From: Linnemannia elongata
Lineage: Eukaryota; Mortierellomycota; Mortierellomycetes; Mortierellales; Mortierellaceae
NCBI GenBank assembly: GCA_036320915.1
Contig: JAXBDG010000014.1
Coordinates: 682,001-746,000 of the forward strand
DNA length: 64,000 bases
Direction of reading: 5' to 3'
Positions 1 through 12,646 of this stretch are shown here, in pieces. The notes beneath the pieces are model-generated. The model had not been told where the DNA came from. It ran no database searches and saw only the letters and a program-made list of their open reading frames with translations. A program made the translations under genes and the position numbers. Numbering within the stretch: the stretch's first letter is position 1; each line of letters opens with the position of its first letter.

Positions 1-3000
1 AGGACGGCGTTGTTGTTGCTCTGGAACTTAACCAAACCAGCCTGGGCAGACATCTCCGACGGGCCACCAGCCTTGGCAATGATCTCACGCAAGGTCGATC
101 CACCCTGACCAATCAAGATCTTGTGGTGCTTGTTGTTGATCTCGACGAGTTCTTCAACCTGCGACTTTTGGGCCTCAATGATCTCGTGGATGGCCTTCTG
201 GGCCTGCTTCAAGCCGGCCTTGGAGCCGTTGATGACCAAGCGAACCTCGGCCTTCTCGTCAGAGTCGGTCGAGCGACGAATGTCAATGCGGGTCTGGGAC
301 GATTCCTGGATCTCGTTGATCTTGGCTCCGCTGCGTCCAACAATATGAGGCAACATCTTGGGCTCGACGACCAACTCGAGGGTGTTGTTGTTCTCCTTCT
401 CGTAGTCGAGCAACTCGAGGAGCTCCTCCTTGGCACCCTGGACGCCCTTCTTGCCTCCGCTAACCAAGACAACGTTCAGCTTGGACTGGTCCTCATCATC
501 CTCCAAATCGGCAGCCTTGGGGAACTGAATGCGAACTCCGTACTTCTCCTCGAGGCGGCGAACATAGTGGCCCTTGGCACCGATCAAGGCGCTGTGGTGG
601 ACAACAGGGATGTTGAGCTTGGCGACAGTGGCATCGGCAATTTGCTCAACCATCTTGATGATGGTCTCCTTGGCAGTCTCGACGTTCTTCTTGACTCCCT
701 GGATAGTGACCTCCATGGTCTCGTTGCCAGTCTTCTTCTTGGTCTTGTCGTCAGCACCGGCGGCACGGTCGTTCAAGTCAAACTTGACCTGGAACTGCTC
801 CGTCAACTTGTTGATGTTGGCACCTCCCTTTCCGATGACGTGAGGAGAAGCAGTGGCCGGGATGTCAAAGGTAACGGTATAAGAGTTCATGACCTGCTGG
901 TGCTTGGTCTCCTCGACCAAGGCAAGGATCTCGCGAGCGACACGCTCAACCTCATCCTTGGGTCCCTTGATGACGATCGAGTCCTCAGTCAAGGCGGGGG
1001 TACCAGCCTTCTTGGTAGCATCAGCCGAGCCAGCGCGGGGAAGACCAAGACGGACAGAGGTGGTGGGCTCAAGACCCATGATGGCGTTCAAAGTCGATCC
1101 CTTGGTTCCAATAACATTGCGGTGGAGACGGGCAGGGACAGAGAGAACCTTGGTGCTGAAATCGGTGGCGTCGTTGGCGAGCTTGTCGACCTCCTGCTTG
1201 GCAGCCTCCAAAGCGGCGCGGATCTTGGTAACATCCGAAGCATCAACGCCCTCCTGGACCTCGAAGACGAGGATGATCTCGTGCGAGTCACTGTTCGAAT
1301 CGGGGACAATGACCTCGACACCGTGGGCCTCACGGAGACGGTTAATGTTCTGGCCCTTGCGACCAACAATGTGACGGTGCAAGAGGGGCTCGACCTGGAC
1401 AGTGTCAAAGAGAACGGGGGTCATGGCCTTGACAGCCTCCTGGACCTTGGCACGAGCAGCCTCAACCTCGGAGCGGGACTTGGCAACAATCTCGATGGTG
1501 ACAGCAGTCTGGCCCTCGGTTCTGGGGACGCTGATCTGGACGCCCTCGTGGTCCTGCTCGATCTTGCGCAACTTGTTGCGGGCGCTCAAGTACTTGGTGA
1601 CGTGACGGGCGTGCTCGGTCTTGCTCTTGCCGGCGACGGGCTTGTGGACGACGGTGACATCGACAGACTCGACCTGCGAGCTGTTGGCCTTCTCCATGAT
1701 CAAGGTCAAGGCAGGGATCAACTCGGCCTCGGGTCCGCGAACAACAATCGAGTCGGAGGTAGAGTCGACAGGGGGGATCTCGATGGTGCATCCGGTGGCG
1801 GCGTGGATCTCGTTAATGTGGACACCCTTGGTGCCGACCAAGAAGCGGTGCTGGCGCTTGGGGATGTTAATGGTCATGACACGGGTGGTGCGCTCGATCT
1901 CCCTATAGTGGTCTTCGATGCGCTCGATGGCCTTGCGAATGCTCTTGCGGTCACCTTGGATGACGATGGCAGTGTCCTTGGCATCCTCGTCGTCTTCGTC
2001 GTCCTGGGAGGAAACATGGAAGGGCATGTTGATCCTGGTGTTGGTCTCCTGCTGGATGGCTTGGATGTTGACGTTGCGTGCGCCAGCAATGAAGGGGTAG
2101 TAGGTGGCGGGGACAGTCGTCAAACGGTATGTGATTCTGCAGGCCTATTCAAGTCAATTTGATAGCAAAGGAGAATCCATCGTTAGCTCTTCCTGGCCCT
2201 ACTTTTTCTTCTTGTTATGCTTATTCTTCTCCCACTCTATCCTTTCGTAGAATCTTACCTTGCTGATGATGGACTCGATCTCCTCCTTGGCGGCCTTGAT
2301 CGACTCGGCGTCACCCTCGATGTCAATGTCGACCATCTCCTCCTCGGCATCCAAGTCATCCTCGTTGAGAGTGGCGGGTTCGAAGGTGGTCTCGCCCTCC
2401 TTGCGACGGGGAATGGTGATCTGGACACCAGTCTTGGTCTGGATGGCACTCAAGGTGCGACCCTTGGATCCAAGAAGATGAGGGCGAGCAGACGAGGGGA
2501 CGGGGTACTTGACAGTTTCCTAAAGTGAAGTGTAGTCAAGGAAAGAAATAGGGGCGAGAAGAATCGGTTAAAGGAGCGTTCCTTTAGGACAAAAGCGATT
2601 AGAGATGTCTATTGAATGCCCTTTCTCTTCCTTCTCATCGAAGATCCTCTCATCTTTCTAACCTTTCTCCCTTCTTTCTTTTCCCTGACCCCCTTTCCTT
2701 GCCACCCCTTCTTTTTTTCCTTTTTACTTTCTCCTTGCAACAGACAACAACTTTCCTTCTTGCTTAAGCTTGTGGTCGGACACAGAGACTACCTTTGTTT
2801 GTTTGTTTGTTTGTTTTTTAAGCGGTCTCGTCCTCCTTTCCTCTTTTTGCAATACTTTTGATCCTCCACTATTCTCTTGAATGCTTTCCACCACTTGCTT
2901 CCCTTTGTAATATCCTGCAACCCCATTCCCTCTCACTTCTTCGTCCTTTTACGATTCTCTTTCTTGTGATCTACATTTCCTCTTTTTTCCTGATCTTCAA

Positions 3001-3729
3001 TTTTCACACGATCAAAATAATGCTACACCTGTGGAGAAAAAGAAAAAAAATAAGTTCACACCAACACGAAAAAGAAAAACAAGTCAATCGGAAAAGTACC
3101 TTCTTAGCAAAGCTAGAACGGAGAGCAAGACGAGCCTTGGCGACAGCCTCGGGCTTTCCAGAGATCAAGAAAGTGGTCAAACCGGTAGCCTGGGAGGTAG
3201 TCGACTCAATACGGGCACCTGAGGTGGCCATGGCGGTCTTGACGTGATCACCAACAGTCGACTTTCCAAAGCCAGGAACCTGGATCGATGGGATCTGCAT
3301 ACGCTCCTGGATGTTTCCAGAGCCAGAGACGCGAGGAGCAGCAGCAGCGGCAGCGGCAGCAGCGGCAGCAGGAGTACGGCGCTGATCACCAACGGCACCC
3401 AACTTGCCAGCAGTCGACTTTGTACGGGCACCCCAGGTGGCAGTAGTAGCAGCGGGACGAGGGGCAGCAGAGGAGGAACCGAGGGAGGGGAACATGGACA
3501 TGGAGTCGACGTCGAGACTCTGAACCTTGCGGGGGGTGGCCTGCTTGATAGAGACGGTCTCGACATCGGGCTCGCTGTCCTCAAGGGCGGCAGTGGCGGC
3601 GGCAGTGGCGGTAGCGGCGGCAGATGAGGCGGCAGCGGATTCGTCCTGGGCCTGGTGGAGCATTTGCATCTTTGCGGCAGCAGAGGAGGCTTCGATGGTG
3701 TTTTCGGGATGCATAGTGTGAGAGAGCAT
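1..3729 (-). CDS. Vigilin/Scp160-type multi-KH-domain RNA-binding protein (partial, 3' end off window)
   Basis: Three exons on the minus strand: 3100-3729, 2259-2519 and <1-2144, separated by GT-AG introns of 580 and 114 bases, all joining in phase 0. About 1,011 residues are visible and the frame is still open at base 1. After an Ala/Ser/Thr-rich N-terminus (about residues 1-120) come at least eleven KH-like units. Most keep a GxxG loop: GSKG, GTKG, GRKG, GTKG, GKGG, GAKG, GRSG, GQGG; the first, the third (GARN) and the fifth are degenerate. Long KH arrays of this sort define vigilin/Scp160, which bind mRNA and ribosomes, often at the ER membrane. I used the Met at 3729; a second Met at 3714 is equally possible. 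The opposite strand shows a long mirror frame that is only a codon-bias shadow. Confidence 0.9.
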
Positions 3730-4807
3730 GGAGCTGATCAGAGGGTTAACAAGTGGGAGAAAGAAGGAGGAGGTAGAGTAGAGTAAACACGAGGTTGTTG
3801 TTTTGTGGGAGAAGAGGAAAGAGTCAGGTCAAAGCCAGAGTACAGAAGGAGCAAAGGGGAGCAAGACAGGTAAGTGCAATCAAGCAGCAAACAGGGAGGG
3901 GGGAGGAGGGGAAGGGGGAGAGGATGGGAGAGGTGGTGAGAAGGAGTTGAGTTGATGATGATGATGAAAAAGAAGAAAAAAGAACGAAAAGAAACGATGA
4001 TGGATTTTTAACCGCGTCCAGTGGTGGCACACGAATTGCTCACTCACACGGTGTTGGATTCTCTCTCACTCGACACCTGTTTTTTGTTTGATTTGAATCG
4101 ACACGACAGGGGAAGCATAGAGAGAGAGAAAAAGTAAAACGACGCCAATTGCTGCTGGGAGACTGGTAACCCTTAAGGAAACTAGGAGAATGACTCTCCC
4201 CTTGGTCTTTCTTAGAAAGAACACTTCTCTGCACACTGTTCGATGGACCAATGGGAGCTCGCCAAGAGGATCAGGAAATAGAGTTGGTGGCGTCTTCTTT
4301 TTTTTCGTTCGTTTCTTGCTCTCGATGATTCCCTCACTGGCTCTCGATCTATCATTCCCTTCACACAACTAACACTTTGACAATAAAAGGACGGAGCGCT
4401 CGTTTCTTTCTTATACACGCGTCAATCAATCATCTCCCTCACAACGATAACTGCGTTTATGAAGTCAATCAAACAAGAACTTAGGACCAGGCTGATCAAG
4501 AATCGCCTCTCTTGTGTCTCCAACAGCCCATCATGTTAAATGCCTCCTTGTCCTGACATGATCCCGTTATCTTTTTTTGTCCTACCGGTACAACACTGTA
4601 TAACGTGCTAATTTATCCTTCCCTTCTTCGTCTTTCCCGCGGTAAATATCTCTCTCTTTTTTGTGTCCAGTTTCATTCCCGCATGCAAATGCAACTAAAA
4701 CTATAAATGTCGTCCAGCCAACTCAAGCTCTCTGCTCTCATTTTTCTTTCGCTCGCTTTGTGGATCCACGGAGGCGTTTGTTTTTTTTATTTGTTCTGGT
4801 ATTCTGC
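3730..4807. promoter_or_regulatory. Divergent intergenic region between the KH-protein gene and a + strand gene
   Basis: About 1.08 kb lie between two divergent starts. The part next to the KH gene is purine-rich on the plus strand (pyrimidine-rich in the sense of that gene), as in many fungal promoters. No convincing ORF, RNA gene or TATA box was recognised. Upstream of 4808 the reading frame stays open back to 4661 but has no ATG there. Confidence 0.5.
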
Positions 4808-7214
4808 ATGTACAGTACACTCACCTTCACAGTACCATCTCGCTCGCCAATGAACCAACAAGACTCCCAGAAACAACTCCGAGCGGCTCTACCTCTTCTC
4901 TCCACCAACTCACAAACATGGACACTCCCTCGCTCAGAGAGCCAGCCTTCCTTGTCCACAACCACCACCGCAGCAACTACATCATTCATTACTTCACAAA
5001 AAAAGCAATTGGGTCTGCACTCATGGGAGGGCAATAATACTGTTCCTTATCACAATCAGCAAAGTGCGTTTTTCTCGCCCTGCCCAGATGCTGAACAAAC
5101 GCCAATACCAACACCAACAGAAGAAGCAGGAACAACTTCGTGGATGCAGGACTTGGATTCGGACTATGAGTTGAACTATTGTATCAATAATAACAACAAC
5201 GCTATGATTGACACAGATCCGGCAACGATGACCAATCAGAGCACCAGCCAGCGCAGACAGCAGCCCCTTCGACAGGATAGTAAGAGCAGCAACAACCACA
5301 ATAATGAGAGCCGGAACAACCACCATGCGAACATCCGGCTCCTCTCTCCTCGAGATCCTACATCTACTAGCCATACTGGCAGCAGAGGCCGTCGCTTCTT
5401 TCTTCCTATGTCGAGGTCGACTTCTTTTCTGGAAACCAGGAAATTCAGTCTCTCCAATCTCTTTTCTTCTTCTTCTAATAACAACCAGGATACCATTCTC
5501 TTGCGCGACGACAAGGACGACGCCACTACCACAGCCACTGCCAACGATACCAACAACAATACCAAGCCCACCCATTCTATGTTTTCACTACCATCGCCAC
5601 CACCGGACGAAGGTATCAGCTGCCCTTCTCCCCTTACAAAATGCCAACTTTTCGCAGTAACTGCCATTGCAGCAACACATCAGCCAACGTCATTGCCGAT
5701 ACCTCCGACGTCATTACCTCTAGTCCGTACACAATCGATCCATCTCAATCGACTCCAACAACCATCGCACCAACAGCAAACTCTCACTCATCCACCTCCT
5801 CCCCCTCCGCTTCCTCCTCGTCACCAACACAATGACCCACACCTCTTGCAGATCACCAGATCAGAGCCCACGGCTTTCTCTTCATTGGACAGTCCCATGA
5901 ACACAGGCACAGCCACAGCCAATGTAACCGCAACGACGACAGCAACCATCCGAACTTCAGTCGACCTCTCAACTCTGATCACCGTACCGACCAAAGTTCA
6001 CATAGACCATATGGGGAAAGACGAACGATCCAAGATCCTAGCCGCTTTACAACTTGCGATTGAGCGTGCACAGGCTTATCGAGATGAACTCTTGCAAAAA
6101 GATCATGCGCTCGTAACTTCTGGGCACGCTACCACCACTACTACTACTCACGTCGCTTATCAGCAGAAAAAGGAGAGTTACCAGGACTACCAAAACGGTT
6201 ATATCGACAAGGACACTAACCACATGCACCAGCTCCACCAACAACAGCAACAGCAGCAGCAGCAACAAGGCAACACAAACAACCAGCGACACCACTACAA
6301 CGACCTGCACAATAATTTACACCCGCATTTTCAGAACCATCACTACCACCCACCACTCTCTCCTGGACCTGGGATGATGGCGACGACGGGCAGCAGCAGT
6401 CCCTCAGCCCCATCCTACTCGCCACATCATCATCTTCCCCAAGCGCACTCGTACCACCATGGACAAGGATACCAACAGAAATACCAACACCCTCAACACT
6501 TTCAACACTTCCCATACCTCTCCAAATGCTCATGCGGCTGCGACCCTTCATCAATTCACTCCACACCTCCTACCCTTGCAACAACAACAGCCCAACATCA
6601 CCCGAATCATTATCATGGATCACACTCGAGTTCAGTACCCATACCCTGCTCAACAATCGAGATGCTCCTCCGCGCATCTGCCCAGTCCACAGAAGCACGA
6701 GCCGTCGAAGAACAACGCAACATGATCCGCACAAAATGGGCTGCCATCCTCTATACCGTCATCAGTACCCTCGGCATCCTCTTTGCCTGTGCCGTAAGTT
6801 TCCCCTCTTCTCTTTGTTCTCAGTCCTGACGAGGGAGAATGAAACGTTTGCAGAATGGATTTGTGAAAAGACTATTGATATGTTTTCTTTTTTTTTTTTT
6901 TTTTTTTGAATTTTTGCGGGGGGTTGGAATAGTTGGATGAGAAGACGTCAGATAGGATCACGTTCGTGGTCATGTACCTCTTAGGTCTAATCGTACCTAT
7001 TTACGCGCTGGTCGATTTCGGGATCACTCGCTTTCAACGATCCCGCAAGACTACCACCAATACCTCCACCACAACTACCGCTGTCGTTACTGCAAATGCA
7101 ACTTCAAATGTAACTGTTACCACGAACGGAATCATCAGTGGTGGCGATTCTGCTGCTGCAAGTAATGCACCACATACCGATGCAAAGAATCTGCATGGAG
7201 ACGAAGAGGTATGA
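4808..7214 (+). CDS. Low-complexity protein with two C-terminal membrane segments, function unknown
   Basis: Two exons, 4808-6793 and 6933-7214, joined by a GTAAGT...TAG intron in phase 0, giving 755 residues. The frame is open upstream to 4661, but the first ATG is at 4808, with another at 4850. About 640 residues are Ser/Thr/Asn/Gln/His/Pro-rich, with a polyglutamine run near 6240 and polyproline near 5800. One short ordered stretch with charged helical character lies near 6000-6110. The C-terminus has a basic residue followed by a hydrophobic segment (AAILYTVISTLGILFACA), a short loop with the splice junction, a second hydrophobic segment (VVMYLLGLIVPIYALVDF), then a Thr/Asn-rich tail. This suggests a membrane-anchored protein with a long disordered cytosolic part. 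I do not recognise the family. The tail-to-tail neighbour is the F-box gene at 7600. Confidence 0.75.
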
Positions 7215-7599
7215 AACCCCATCCCCCTTCCCCAGTAATTACAAGTGTGATCCATCTTTCGGGGTGTGATGGTTACCACCTGTCTGTTCACAAAAAGTCA
7301 AGAGAAAAGTAATTAATTATTTTTCTTTGAGTTTGATATAGGCTTTTCACACAGGCGCGTTCATTCATCATATCTGAAATGAAGTCCATATGAACAAGAG
7401 AAAAGGCCAAAAGGGAATCATCCTGAGACAGACCGACGCTTATTGGAAAACTTTGAATAAAGTTTTTTTGTTGCTACATGCTCCTCGCAAGAAAGTTAAT
7501 GCGAGTCCACCTGCCATGTGCCAATATGAGACATTGCATGTTTATTCCGACAGTCTCCAAGAAAAGAAAAAAATAGGGAGGAGGGGGGGGGAAGAAAGA
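7215..7599. other. Convergent 3' intergenic spacer
   Basis: Short spacer between the stop of the two-span membrane protein gene and the stop of the minus-strand F-box gene. AT-rich stretches suit 3' ends of both genes. No other feature was seen. Confidence 0.4.
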
Positions 7600-9549
7600 C
7601 TACAAGTCATCATAAACGTCCCGAATATAGTCCTCGCGCCCCGTCATCGCGTATCCAGTCGGCGGTCTGCGGATATCAATCCCAGGCAAATGCTTCATCA
7701 ACCAGTTCAGATGTGCGTTCCCCTTGATCCGTTTTGGTTTCGCAGCCTGGTACTGGATCAACTCTATCACCTTTAGCCGCGGCCAATGACGCGCCACCCA
7801 TTCGACCTCCCGCTGCCGGAACGTCTCTTCGATCTCCTCAGAGACCAGATGGACCGACCCTCGGAGTTCGCGCAGATTCTTGAGTCGGCATAGGTAGTTC
7901 AGGTACCCGACTCGATCGGTAGCTTCGTTTCCTAGAGTCAACAGCTGGGGGAATGCGGCCTTGTCGCGCATGTCATTCTCGATCCCGTTGTACAGCTCGT
8001 CGTCCGGGATTTCCTCAATATCGACGTCCAGATACGCTTTCAAACCCAGGACCTCCAGCTTGGTCATGCTCCCGACCTGGAAGTAAAACTTTTCCAGCAA
8101 AACCCATCGTGCGAAATCCTTCTGCGACATGACCGTGTTGGGGTCCTGAAGGTAGTAAGGGCATCGGTCCTCAAAGTCGCCCCAAATAACCCTCATCTGG
8201 AGGACTCGCAATCCATGACACACCCAGGGCTGGGCAACCAAGTCCTCAATGTCTGCACGTCCTGTCGGCCCATCGTCGTTTACAATCTCCAACCTCTCCA
8301 AACCCGCACAAGTCGTCAGTAGCGCCCGGATCCCTTCACTGTAGACAGTTCGAGCGTTGATCAACCGGACATCCCGTAATGTGCGATGGTGTTGGTAGAC
8401 CATGTTGACCATACTCCTTGAATCACCCTCGTCAAACTTTCCATAGTACACCGTCTGCAGTGTGCTCCAGGAAGTGTTCAGCCCCGCCAGCGTCTCCAAC
8501 ACGACATCCTCGATATGGAGCCGTTGCACCTGTCGGATCCTGACAGTCGAGACCTCAGGACAATGTTGCTGAATCCATGGACCGATCGCTCTGATGTCCT
8601 CCTCTTGACTCCCAAGCAGCTCCAGGTCAATTCGTTGCAGACGTGGGCACAGTCGGAGGATATGAAAGTAAAGCGACATGTCGGCCCGAGTAGACATGGG
8701 CAGAACGAGGTGTCGTAGATTCGGTCGTGACTCTGTGTCCGAATATAACCGCAGTGGCCCCAGCATCACATCCAAGTCCTCCAGTCCTGGTGTCAACTGA
8801 GGCACAAACTCCTTGGGCGCCTTTGCAGCTCCGAAGGCAAGCGACTCGAGCGACGGACTGCAGCAAAGAAACATGGTCCAGTAGACATGGCGCCAATTGT
8901 CGCGGGAAGGGATACTGTCGATGCGTAGGCTAGCGAGATGTTCAAGACTGTTGATCGCACGAGCGAGACACCTGACTTCGAGGGATGAGCTGAAATAGAC
9001 CGACTGCAGCGAGACGTGGGTCAGGCCAGGGTTCAACTGAATCAACCAACATAGCTTGGCAAGGTCCTGGGACGGGTATTGGAGCTCAACCCTTGCGACG
9101 CGGGTAAGATAAAGGTCCTGATGCTCAAAAGTGAGCGAACACTCGAGACGCGTAAGGCGGTTCATCGGATAAAACTTGGCAGGCAGACAATACTCCGGGT
9201 CCGGCACGGGAAGCCAAGGCGGCCGTCCAACCAAGAAAGTCGTCCGATCCGCCCCCAAGGAGGCATCGTCCCTCAGTCCGTTGATATACATGGTCAAATA
9301 TCCCATTGAAATAACAAGACTGGAAACAAACTTGGCTCGCCGACCTAGGTTCATGAGCTCCTGGAGAGTGGTTTCGTCTTTTTTGCCGGCTGTGAGCTCG
9401 AGATCCCGCCAGAGGAGGGGGACGAATGAGTTGCGGAGACGATGACATGTCTTTGCGAGGCGGGCAATGGACTTTTTTGTGAGAAAGGTTGATAGACGAA
9501 CACGGAGCTCGGGAGTGTGAAAGAATATTGCAGAGGCTGAATGCTGCAT
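7600..9549 (-). CDS. F-box/LRR-like protein, class A
   Basis: Intronless, 649 residues. The open frame continues upstream to 9912 only through low-complexity leader sequence; the ATG at 9549 opens a protein whose first 45 residues fit an F-box: a hydrophobic helix (TPELRVRLSTFLTKKS), then LAKTCHRLRNSFVPLLWRDL. The rest consists of irregular leucine-rich repeats of the 'L..L.L' kind. Before the C-terminal LRR part it has the class A signature W-V-C-x-G-L ... I-W-G-D-F-E-D, then LLE...F..VGSMTKLEVLGLKA. F-box proteins of this build usually act as substrate adaptors of SCF ubiquitin ligases, binding Skp1 through the F-box and the target through LRRs; that role is family knowledge, not shown here. 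Similar class A genes lie at 18651, 46110 and 60304. Confidence 0.85.
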   Translation of the reverse strand: MQHSASAIFFHTPELRVRLSTFLTKKSIARLAKTCHRLRNSFVPLLWRDLELTAGKKDETTLQELMNLGRRAKFVSSLVISMGYLTMYINGLRDDASLGADRTTFLVGRPPWLPVPDPEYCLPAKFYPMNRLTRLECSLTFEHQDLYLTRVARVELQYPSQDLAKLCWLIQLNPGLTHVSLQSVYFSSSLEVRCLARAINSLEHLASLRIDSIPSRDNWRHVYWTMFLCCSPSLESLAFGAAKAPKEFVPQLTPGLEDLDVMLGPLRLYSDTESRPNLRHLVLPMSTRADMSLYFHILRLCPRLQRIDLELLGSQEEDIRAIGPWIQQHCPEVSTVRIRQVQRLHIEDVVLETLAGLNTSWSTLQTVYYGKFDEGDSRSMVNMVYQHHRTLRDVRLINARTVYSEGIRALLTTCAGLERLEIVNDDGPTGRADIEDLVAQPWVCHGLRVLQMRVIWGDFEDRCPYYLQDPNTVMSQKDFARWVLLEKFYFQVGSMTKLEVLGLKAYLDVDIEEIPDDELYNGIENDMRDKAAFPQLLTLGNEATDRVGYLNYLCRLKNLRELRGSVHLVSEEIEETFRQREVEWVARHWPRLKVIELIQYQAAKPKRIKGNAHLNWLMKHLPGIDIRRPPTGYAMTGREDYIRDVYDDL

Positions 9550-10974
9550 TGTGATGTGTTTTTGTCGTGGGTTGGTTGGTGATGCCGTTTGCTTTGGTGA
9601 TGGTGAGTTGAGGGTGATTACTGTTTGGTTGTTTGTTTGGTGGCTAAAGAAAAGACGAAAAGCGTGGGAGGGTGACGGGAATGAGAGCGGGGAGGGAGGC
9701 GAGAGAAGGCTAGAGTGAAAGACTACAACAAAAGCAAAAAAAGAGGAAGAAGCGGAAAGAGGAAAGAGGACGAGTGAGTGGGCAGAGGGGAGAGGGGGGG
9801 CACACAAAAAACAATCAGGATGAAGTAAGTCGAAGGGGATAGAAGAGAAAAAAAAATGAAGACAACAACAGCAGCAACAACAAACAAAAACAACAGCAGC
9901 AGCAGCAACCAAGCAACCACGCTAACCTAACTCAAAAATTAAGGTTTTTTCGCTTCTTTGGTCAACTGCGACGATGACAGATGAGGAGAAGGGCGTCAGT
10001 TCAGTGCTCAACTCAAAACAAAAGCGACAAATCTGAAAAAACGCCCACGTTTTTTTCGTTGGGTTTACTTAGGTGTGTGCCCATCAATCGATGTCGGTCG
10101 GGGTACTAATACCCTCTTTATTTGCACAAGAAAAGATAAATGAGAAGAAAACCTTAACATGGTTGGATGGATGGACACTCTCACACCCAACACTTGAAAT
10201 TCACACATGGTTGTGTTGTCCTTCAGCCTTCATCTTGGTATCAAAAAACAACTCTTTTGCCAGTCGAATGGGTCACAAAAGACTACCTCAGTCATGGAAC
10301 CTAGACATGGGCGTCCATCATTGTCCTTCAAGTCGAAAAATGAAAAACGATCTAAAACACGTCATTCTCTTAGCTAGGGGTTTAGGGGTTCTCTCATCCC
10401 TTTACCTTTCTCCTCATCGTATTTGCTTTTATTTACCGCGGGATAGGATGATGTGAGAAAGAAGGAGCGACATTGCGTAGCGTGGCTAAAAAATTAGCTC
10501 AGCAAACAATTGGCATCGTTGATTTTGTTTATTTTGCCTAGACACACAAACCAAACAAAAACTCAATTGCACCATGAACCTTCCTTCTCCCGACATTGCA
10601 AAAAAACCAACTCTCCCCTACAAAGAGAAACCACACAAACCGCGACCGTGCTATTACTAACACTTCTGCCTAAACCCGCCTTGCCTTCGCTGTACTTGAC
10701 GAAATATTAGGAACAACCGAGCCCTAATTCTCAACCTACTCTAACAACTCGATCTGCGGTCGATCAGCAAGATATTTGGCCCACATGAACCTATTTCAAG
10801 CCCATTGAGGGATACAACAGCCGTCGAGCGCCGTTGGCGGCCAAAAAAAATATTGTTCCTTGTTAGAGTTCATTCTCTCCCCGTTAAAGTTTCCACGATT
10901 TCCATGGTCACTGATCGACTGCAACTTTAATAAAAAACAAAAAGTGGATGCTCTTTTGCATGTAAGAACCTTGA
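9550..10974. other. Intergenic region upstream of the F-box gene
   Basis: The first 370 bases are a purine-rich promoter-like leader of the F-box gene with CAA/CAG-type microsatellite around 9865-9910. From about 9950 to 10970 I see no coding frame of more than about 130 codons with plausible composition, no RNA gene and no repeat. It borders the decayed monooxygenase copy. Confidence 0.4.
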
Positions 10975-12372
10975 CCCCCCGCGGGATGTAGCATGCTCAT
11001 TGAGTGAAATAGAAAAGGATATTCGATCAGTAAGAGTTGACTGTCCATGATCGATTTGGTCCTTCTTGAAAATTGCTTATTAGTTTCACGCTGCTTGATC
11101 ATTAGTGCCACCAAAACCTAGCATCACCTAAAAAGAACGGTGCGATCAGAATGCCAAGTCGTAAACACCCTTTCGTCCAACAGGACTTTGAAACCACATC
11201 CTCAGGGTTCGGTCAAAACATGCCTCCAAGAGTCCTTCTTTCTGGCCCTATGGGGATCAAGAAACTGCGAGTCTCGTCGCGCATCGATTGCGCAGCCTTA
11301 AGACCTCACTCTGAACTCTTGCCTTAGGCATAGTGTTGCTCCTACGCTGCTCTACTCGTAGTGTGGTGGAGGATGACAATCCAACTCACGGACCGGCTGG
11401 CTATGCTAAATAAAACTCGCCACCGAAAGAGATGAGATCAAGGCTGAAGGAGGGGGATGTGTGTTAGTTAGCTCTTGTCTCACAACAATGGGATGTTGCA
11501 GGCGAAATGAAATTATGTTAGTACACCGATTAAACAAAAAAAAACGTACGGTGTAGGGTTTGTTGTCGTTCACGGTAGAGTAATATAAACAAAGAGAATC
11601 CTACAACTACAGGAACTCTTCCACATCTAGCAGCTTAGTCTGCCCTACAAGACACCTGCCCTCCTTCATCAATCTCTCACGCAACTACCGACGGACAATT
11701 CTGCATGCACCGTTGGCTCTAACAAGAATGTCACCTTGGTAAGTTGTCCCGTCCGAGGTCTCGACCGTGACCTTGACGTTTGTCTCTGAGATTTTATGGA
11801 CTCGTTCGCTCGTATGGATCTAGCGTGTTGGGACTTGCTTCAGTAGGAAGTCGAAGAGGAGCGGATGGGAGATGATTTATTCCGAGTAACCCGACTACGA
11901 TGGAATAGATTTTGCTATTGTTGGGGCGGCTATAAAATTCGTCGGACAAGGAGCGGTACAAGTAAGGAGATATGAGCGCGAGAAAAAAAATAGGAGGCTT
12001 ACAATTTTCCCTGTATTACGAATCTAAGCGTAGAAACGATTACAAAGACCTACAGCTTTCGGAACAGGTGTGCGTCGTCATGGGTCTTGCCCACTGCCAC
12101 GAACTAGTCGAGCAAAGACAGATGTAACAACGCAGGGAGCACGTTCCCTCCGATCGAAAGTGCCGATCCTGTTTTGATCCTAGGGCAAAGAACAGTTAGT
12201 ATATCGATCGCTCTCTACTGTGCATATGAGGAGAATATGCAAGGAATGTGTATTTACCTAGGGATATGAGGGTCGAAGCGCGCTCAACAAAAAGTGTAAG
12301 GGATGCACACTTTTCGAGGAGAGCACCAAGCATAAGACCTCCCATCCCTGCACCAACTAACACCGTCAGTGG
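10975..12372 (-). pseudogene. Decayed FAD-dependent monooxygenase copy
   Basis: A degenerate paralogue of the two intact genes at 12647 and 15297, with homologous blocks in the same order. The N-terminal block (about 12247-12372) still encodes the nucleotide-binding motif VGAGMGGLMLGALLEK and ends at a usable donor. The second block (about 12075-12180) reads GSALSIGGNVLP and then hits an in-frame TAG at 12104-12106 where the intact copies have Glu. Further blocks match exon 3 (about 11590-11850), exon 4 (about 11137-11310) and the tiny exon 5 (about 10975-11000). No ATG precedes the first block, and the exon 6 equivalent was not found. Its exon 2 resembles that of the gene at 12647 rather than the one at 15297. 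Confidence 0.8.
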
Positions 12373-12646
12373 GGACGGCGGTTATCCCGTTGTCGTTGGC
12401 ATATTTCTGCATGAAAAAAAGAAAATGAGTGACCGAGATACGGAGTGAACTTAAATGGCGGTTTTCGAAATCTCGCAAGTGAAAAATAGCGCTCAGATTC
12501 ATTCTATTCTTTTCCCCTACATAGTCCCAGTGTTGGAATTCATATTTGTGATAAGGTAGAAAGTGACCTCCCCTTTTTCCCTTCACACCAAAATCGCCCT
12601 TTCGATCGACAACAGGATAGTTTATTCCTTAATTAACAAGGCGCTA

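Noticed and set aside
123..2162. 679-codon open frame on the plus strand
   Set aside because: It mirrors the KH-domain exon on the minus strand codon for codon; its product is Leu/Asp/Gly/Val-biased without domains, as expected from antisense of a codon-biased gene.
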